Source: JBBDJB01 sp040880125 (GTDB lineage Bacteria > Planctomycetota > Planctomycetia > Pirellulales > JBBDJB01). Taken from it: 56,891 bases of DNA. The translations under genes were made by a program, and so were the position numbers. The notes under the pieces were generated by a model, which worked only from the letters and a program-made list of their open reading frames with translations, ran no database searches and had not been told where the DNA came from. The stretch spans positions 1-56,891 of the forward strand of contig JBBDJB010000062.1 of the NCBI GenBank assembly GCA_040880125.1. The letters run 5' to 3'. Below are positions 52,661 to 56,891 of the stretch, piece by piece; within the stretch, counting starts at the first letter, position 1, and every line of letters starts with the position of its first letter.

Positions 52661-54579
52661 TGGCACCGCTGCTACCTGCCATAGCGTCGCCGCAAGACCT
52701 GGTCGGGCTGAGCTTGCCACAGCTCGAACAGCTCGCCGAGGAGATGCGCGAGGCGCTATGCAATTTGGTGACCAGTCGCACGGCGCACTTCGCGTCGAAC
52801 CTGGGCGTGGTCGAGCTTTGCCTGGCGCTGCACACCACGTTCGACTTCCGCACCGATCGGCTCATCTGGGACACGGGGCACCAGATCTATCCGCATAAAC
52901 TGATCACCGGACGCTACGACCGCTTCGAATCGATCCGCACCAAGGGCGGGTTGATGGGGTACCCGAATCCCCAGGAGAGCGAGTACGACCTGTTCATGAC
53001 AGGGCACGCCGGTGCGAGCGTTTCGACCGCGCTGGGGCTGCGCAGCGGCGACGACCTGATCGCAGGGCAGCAGAACCGTCACAGTGTGGCGGTCATCGGC
53101 GACGGAGCGTTTCCCTCGGGCATCGTGTACGAGGCGATGAACAACGCCGGCGGGTTGCGGAAGAAGCTGACCGTTGTGCTGAACGACAACTGCATGTCGA
53201 TCTGCCCTCGCGTGGGCGGTCTGGCCGATTATCTCGATCGCCTGCGGATGAAGACCTTCTATACGGAGCTGAAGGGCGACGTGGTGAAGGTGCTCAACAA
53301 AGTGCCGCTGTTCGGCGATCCGGTCGAGCGGTTCCTCGCGCAGTTGAAGGAGGCCGTCAAAGCCGGCCTGCACGGCGGCATGCTGTTCGAGGAGCTGGGC
53401 TTCCGATACTTCGGCCCAATCGACGGGCACAATATCGCCCTGCTGCGCAAATATCTGGAGTTGACCAAGACGGTCGAAGGGCCCGTGCTGTTGCACGTCG
53501 TCACGGAAAAGGGCCACGGCTTCATGCCGGCCGCGCAGGATCCGGTCACGTTCCATACGCCGGCGCCGTTCCAGCGGCAGCGCGATGAAGTGGTGCCGAT
53601 CGCCAAGAGCAAGTCGCGGGCGTACACGAACACCGCCAGCGACGCCATCTACCAGCAGATGAAGGTCAACCCGCGCGTGACTGTGATCACGGCAGCCATG
53701 TGCCAGGGCAACAAGCTGGAGCGGATTCGCGATGAACTGCCCGAGCGGTTCTTCGACACCGGCATCTGCGAGTCGCACGCGGTGGCGTTCGCCGCGGGAC
53801 AGGCCAAGGCGGGGCTGCGGCCGATCGTCGACATCTACAGCACCTTTCTGCAACGCAGCTACGACCAGATCTTCCAAGAGGTAGCACTGCAAAATCTGCC
53901 CGTCACCTTTACGCTCGATCGCGCCGGGCTGACCGGGCCGGACGGTCCGACCCATCATGGTGCGTTCGACCTGGGCTACATGCGGCTGTTTCCGAACATG
54001 GTGGTCATGGCCCCCGGCGACGAGCACGACGTGGCTGCCATGCTCGAGTGGGCTCTTGGGCACGATGCGCCGTGCTCGATCCGCTATCCCAAGGCAACCG
54101 CTGAGCACATGCCGGGGACACGGGCGCCGATCGAACTGGGGCGGGCCGAAGTGATCGAATGGGGCGAAGACGGATGCCTGGTGGCCTGCGGCACTTTGCT
54201 GACCGAGTGCCTCGCGGCCGCCGAGTCGCTGCGCAAGCGAGGGCTGGACATCGGCGTCATCAATGCCCGATTTGTCAAACCGCTGGATACCGAAACGATT
54301 CTGCGGGCGGTCGAACAGTGCGGCTTCGTCGTCACGGTCGAAGAGGCGGCGCTGGCCGGCGGATTTGGCAGCGCCGCGCTGGAAGCGGCGGCCGACGCAG
54401 GCTTGTCGACCGCCGGCGTGCGGCGGCTGGGGCTGCCCGACCGATTCATCGAACACGGAGAGCGCGACGAGCTGCTCGCCGATCTCGGCTTGGACGCCGC
54501 CGGAATCGCGCGGACGGGAGAACAGCTCGCGCGGCAGGCCGGACTGATGCGAAACGTCGATCCACGCCGGGCAAGTTGA
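52660..54579 (+). CDS. dxs: 1-deoxy-D-xylulose-5-phosphate synthase
   Basis: The 639-residue product is DXS, the first enzyme of the MEP pathway, using thiamine diphosphate. It shows DTGHQIYPHKLITGR, the ThDP motif GDGAFPSGIVYEAMNNAG (near residue 147), ESHAVAFAAGQAKAGLRPIV with the catalytic-site glutamate, and GLTGPDGPTHHGAFDLGYMR. Compared with common DXS sequences, GDGAFPSG replaces GDGALTGG and NCMSICPRVGG replaces NEMSISPNVG, but core residues are kept. The ATG at 52660 shares its A with the stop of the prenyl synthase gene (TGATG), indicating coupling; a TTG at 52657 is possible. Confidence 0.97.
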   Translation: MAPLLPAIASPQDLVGLSLPQLEQLAEEMREALCNLVTSRTAHFASNLGVVELCLALHTTFDFRTDRLIWDTGHQIYPHKLITGRYDRFESIRTKGGLMGYPNPQESEYDLFMTGHAGASVSTALGLRSGDDLIAGQQNRHSVAVIGDGAFPSGIVYEAMNNAGGLRKKLTVVLNDNCMSICPRVGGLADYLDRLRMKTFYTELKGDVVKVLNKVPLFGDPVERFLAQLKEAVKAGLHGGMLFEELGFRYFGPIDGHNIALLRKYLELTKTVEGPVLLHVVTEKGHGFMPAAQDPVTFHTPAPFQRQRDEVVPIAKSKSRAYTNTASDAIYQQMKVNPRVTVITAAMCQGNKLERIRDELPERFFDTGICESHAVAFAAGQAKAGLRPIVDIYSTFLQRSYDQIFQEVALQNLPVTFTLDRAGLTGPDGPTHHGAFDLGYMRLFPNMVVMAPGDEHDVAAMLEWALGHDAPCSIRYPKATAEHMPGTRAPIELGRAEVIEWGEDGCLVACGTLLTECLAAAESLRKRGLDIGVINARFVKPLDTETILRAVEQCGFVVTVEEAALAGGFGSAALEAAADAGLSTAGVRRLGLPDRFIEHGERDELLADLGLDAAGIARTGEQLARQAGLMRNVDPRRAS

Positions 54580-54682
54580 CCGTCGACGTGCCGCCCGAGC
54601 CCTTCGGCACGGATGGACGAGCCGCCCGCGGCACCCAAATGATTCGAGCGACATTCTTTCTCGGACCTGACAGGCCGCCGGC

Positions 54683-55567
54683 ATGCACTCCAAAAAGTTC
54701 CAATGTGCGGACGCAACGTTGCCGCGGCGTCCCCGCACGGTGCTGCTGGCGGCGGCCGATCGGCCGGAAGTGGCGGCCGAAGCGAAGCGTCTGGCTCCGC
54801 TGATCGAAGAGCACGTCGATATCGTCTGCACCGATCTGCGGTTCGAGGCCGATCTCTCGAAGCTCGACGCCGACCTGGTGATCGTACTGGGCGGCGACGG
54901 ATCGATCCTCCGCGCCGCATTGCAGATGGGGCACCGCCAGATTCCGCTGATCGGCGTCAACTTGGGGAAGTTAGGCTTCCTCGCCGATCTGAACGCCGAC
55001 CAGCTCGTGCAACTGCTGCCGCGCATCTGCCGCGAGCAGCCCCGTGTCGTCGAGCACTTGATGTTCGAGTGCCACGTGATGCGTGACGGCAAGCAACTGC
55101 ATGCACAGCTTGGGCTGAACGAAGTGGCCGTGTTGGGAGGGCCGCCGTTCGCTATTCTCGACGTGCAGCTTTACGTTGACTCGGAATTGGTAACCACCTA
55201 TAGTTGCGACGGCCTGATCATCAGCACGCCGGTTGGCTCGACCGCACACAGCCTGTCGGCCGGCGGACCGATCTTGCGGAAGGACCTGCAAGCGTTCGTC
55301 ATTTCGCCGATCAGCCCTCATACGCTTACCAACCGGCCGGTCGTCGACGCGGCCGACCGGGATTACGAGTTGGTCGTACCCATGCCGCATGAAGGAACCT
55401 CGCTGGTTGTCGACGGGCGCGTGTTGTGCAAGCTTGCCGGCAACGACCGTGTCTGCGTGCGGCGATCGAGTGCCAGGTTTCAATTGGTCGAGGTGCCTGG
55501 CCACAGCGACTACCGCACATTGCGGGAGAAGCTCGGCTGGGGCGGCCGCTTGAGGCACGACGACTGA
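54683..55567 (+). CDS. nadK: NAD kinase
   Basis: The 294-residue product phosphorylates NAD to NADP. Its GGDG motif is in LVIVLGGDGSILRAAL (residues 70-73), followed by GVNLGKLGFLAD, ALNEVAV-like QLGLNEVAV, and the glycine-rich GLIISTPVGSTAHSLSAGGPI. The PISPHTLTNRPVV segment is also standard. The ATG at 54683 starts a 15-residue leader before the conserved domain. It follows dxs by 103 bases on the same strand and probably belongs to the same transcript, supplying NADPH cofactor for the MEP pathway and other synthesis. The 3' end abuts a long palindrome. Confidence 0.96.
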   Translation: MHSKKFQCADATLPRRPRTVLLAAADRPEVAAEAKRLAPLIEEHVDIVCTDLRFEADLSKLDADLVIVLGGDGSILRAALQMGHRQIPLIGVNLGKLGFLADLNADQLVQLLPRICREQPRVVEHLMFECHVMRDGKQLHAQLGLNEVAVLGGPPFAILDVQLYVDSELVTTYSCDGLIISTPVGSTAHSLSAGGPILRKDLQAFVISPISPHTLTNRPVVDAADRDYELVVPMPHEGTSLVVDGRVLCKLAGNDRVCVRRSSARFQLVEVPGHSDYRTLREKLGWGGRLRHDD

Positions 55568-55573
55568 CGAACG

Positions 55574-55658
55574 GTTGAAAATGGGACTGGCTCCGGGCAC
55601 GCGACGAGGTTGATCCGCGATGCTGGCATCTGCGAGGTGCCTGTCCCACTTTTTCAAC
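55574..55658. repeat. Long imperfect palindrome after nadK
   Basis: The outer arms are GTTGAAAATGGGAC (55574-55587) and GTCCCACTTTTTCAAC (55643-55658). Inside, GGGCACGCGACGAG is partly complementary to CTGCGAGGTGCC, and the centre is a perfect GATGC-TG-GCATC hairpin. The whole can fold into one long stem. From memory, this arrangement is a recurrent planctomycete intergenic element of REP type. Confidence 0.7.
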
Positions 55659-55708
55659 ACGCTGCGAAACAACTGATCACTCGCCCACCCGCTCGAAAGG
55701 ATGCGAGC

Positions 55709-56620
55709 ATGCATGCACCACGCCTTGCGGCCGCTGCCGCACTTATTGTCCTGCATTCCACGGTCTGCTTCGCCCAACAGGCCGATCCGCCCGGCGAGCT
55801 CGTTGATCTGCGGTACCAGTTCCAGCCGGGCGAGACGATCCGCTGGCAGGTCGAGCATCGGGCGACGGTGAAGACCACCATCCGCGGCACCACACAAACC
55901 GCCAAGACCCGCAGCCAGTCGGTCAAGGTGTGGAAGGTTTCCGAAGTTTCGCCCGAGGGCGAGATCACGTTCGACCACTCGGTCGACAGCGTGCACATGA
56001 CCAACCAGGTGGGCACCAGCGCGGCGGTCGAGTACGACAGCACGAAGGATGAAACGCCTCCGCCGGGCTTCGAACAGGCGGCCCAGGCGGTGGGCATTCC
56101 GCTGACCATCGTTCGCATCGACCCGCGCGGCAAGATCGTCAGCCGCGAGGAGAAGCGCCCTCAGCCGTCCAGCGAAGACACGCCCATCACGTTTCCGCTT
56201 CCGGCGGAGCCGGTACCGATCGGCCACGTGTGGACCGATCCGCACGAAGTGACGGTGATCCTCTCCGGCGGCCGATCGCGGAAGGTCCAGACGCGGCAGC
56301 GCTACGAGTTGAAAAGCGTAGCCCACGGCGTGGCGACCATTGCCGTCGATTACCAGGTGCTCACGCCGCTTTCCGATCCGTCGATCGAAGCCCAACTCGT
56401 GCAGCGGCTCTCCAGCGGCACGATCAAGTTCGACGTTGACGCCGGACGGCTGATCAGCCAGCAGCGCGACGTGGACAAGCGGATTCTGGGCATCAGCGGC
56501 GAGGCGAGCAGCATGCACTATCTGATGCGGTTCACCGAAGAGCTGCTAGACGCAAAAGTCGAAGTCGCCGAGCAGCCACAGCCTGCGCCCACCGGCAAGC
56601 CGACACGGCTGCGGCGATAG
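55709..56620 (+). CDS. Secreted hypothetical protein, DUF6263-like
   Basis: The 303-residue product has a signal peptide (MHAPRLAAAAALIVLHST, then VCFAQ). The mature part is beta-rich with repeated strands (VDLRYQFQPGETIRWQVEHRA, GEITFDHSVDSVHMT, VPIGHVWTDPHEVTV, RYELKSVAHGVATIAVDYQV, GTIKFDVDAGRLISQQRDVD). The pattern, starting with LRYQF-PGETIRW, resembles the DUF6263 proteins of planctomycetes and Bacteroidetes, of unknown function. I chose the ATG at 55709 because the signal peptide begins there; the upstream ATC start at 55610 lies in the palindrome. The C-terminus is Pro-rich. Confidence 0.8.
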   Translation: MHAPRLAAAAALIVLHSTVCFAQQADPPGELVDLRYQFQPGETIRWQVEHRATVKTTIRGTTQTAKTRSQSVKVWKVSEVSPEGEITFDHSVDSVHMTNQVGTSAAVEYDSTKDETPPPGFEQAAQAVGIPLTIVRIDPRGKIVSREEKRPQPSSEDTPITFPLPAEPVPIGHVWTDPHEVTVILSGGRSRKVQTRQRYELKSVAHGVATIAVDYQVLTPLSDPSIEAQLVQRLSSGTIKFDVDAGRLISQQRDVDKRILGISGEASSMHYLMRFTEELLDAKVEVAEQPQPAPTGKPTRLRR

Positions 56621-56628
56621 GATCCTTC

Positions 56629-56802
56629 GCCCTCTCCCTTCCGGGGAGAGGGCCGGGGAGAGCGACTGTCTTTCGAATCAAGTAGGAACGCGTCGCCTTC
56701 GCCGTAGCTGGACTCGTGCGAGTTCAGCCGAAGCCGCTTCACGGTCTGAATTCTCACGGATTCAGCGACGGGGAAGTACGCACAGACAGGAATGTCTGTG
56801 CC
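56629..56802. repeat. Repeat cluster at the right end
   Basis: The 271-base end of the window (56621-56891) holds a CCCTCTCCC / GGGGAGAGGG palindrome (56629-56662), a TAGCTGGACTC family copy (56704-56765, with GTAGCTGGACTCGTGCGAG and CTGAATTCTCACGG), and a perfect GGCACAGAC-family hairpin (56780-56802). No gene is supported in it. Confidence 0.75.
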
Positions 56803-56891
56803 ACCGATCAGCTTCGCTGGCTGCCTCTCACGCGCCGGTCCGCACACAGGTTGTGAATCTATGCGGCTTTCGTTCGTTGCGGCGCGGAGCG

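Noticed and set aside
52756..55092. A 778-codon minus-strand frame over dxs and nadK
   Set aside because: It mirrors two certain genes; its composition is typical of an antisense shadow.

Overview
The window is GC-rich, densely coded bacterial chromosome that reads as a planctomycete, probably of the Pirellulales type. Three things point there. Several gene families are typical of that phylum: a DUF1570-type metallopeptidase, a GxGYxYP carbohydrate protein, a BNR_4 secreted protein, a DoxX/oxidoreductase pair, and a small protein starting MSMGHMAGIGG. There are many exported proteins of unknown function. Short hairpin repeats are scattered between genes. LpxK and DapF imply lipid A and a diaminopimelate-type cell wall. 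All taxonomic statements are inference from protein character; no search was run.

Layout. 1-6.6 kb: small membrane and secreted proteins, a DUF433 antitoxin-like gene with a stub of a partner, tRNA-Asn with its own promoter and terminator, an anti-sigma kinase/STAS pair (partner switching) and a CPBP protease. 6.7-17.3 kb: a three-domain LplT-PlsC-Aas phospholipid repair protein, glycogen phosphorylase, an acyl-CoA dehydrogenase relative, CysC, a BON protein and LpxK. 17.7-28.4 kb: mostly minus-strand genes for secreted or catabolic proteins (BNR_4, creatininase family, DUF1570, sugar isomerase, GxGYxYP plus CBM32), with a SelA-like gene and tRNA-Arg(TCT). 28.8-36.1 kb: tRNA-Arg(ACG), a DoxX-like protein overlapping a Tat-type Gfo/Idh/MocA oxidoreductase, HemQ, a lipoprotein aldose epimerase, and a YihY/BrkB protein interrupted by a 100-N assembly gap inside a tandem repeat. 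36.1-43.6 kb: a seven-PAS hybrid histidine kinase, a divergent cis-prenyltransferase, a cold-shock protein with a clear promoter and long leader, and an MFS transporter. 44.1-56.9 kb: a plus-strand run of core genes: AsmA-like protein, dapF, DUF374 acyltransferase, xseA, xseB, polyprenyl synthase, dxs, nadK, and a secreted protein.

How the genes work together. The right end is a housekeeping cluster: dxs and the polyprenyl synthase feed isoprenoid synthesis, and the distant cis-prenyltransferase could use their product. LpxK, the DUF374 acyltransferase, the AsmA-like protein and LplT-PlsC-Aas all serve the envelope. The DoxX/oxidoreductase pair may be an extracytoplasmic redox module.

The most unusual items are the SelA homologue whose PLP lysine is replaced by glycine along with other active-site changes, the DoxX/Tat-oxidoreductase pair, the altered active-site motifs of the cis-prenyltransferase, two genes whose best-supported starts are CTG and ATT, and several families of intergenic hairpins, one with compensatory stem changes. 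I saw no CRISPR array, insertion sequence, rRNA or phage.
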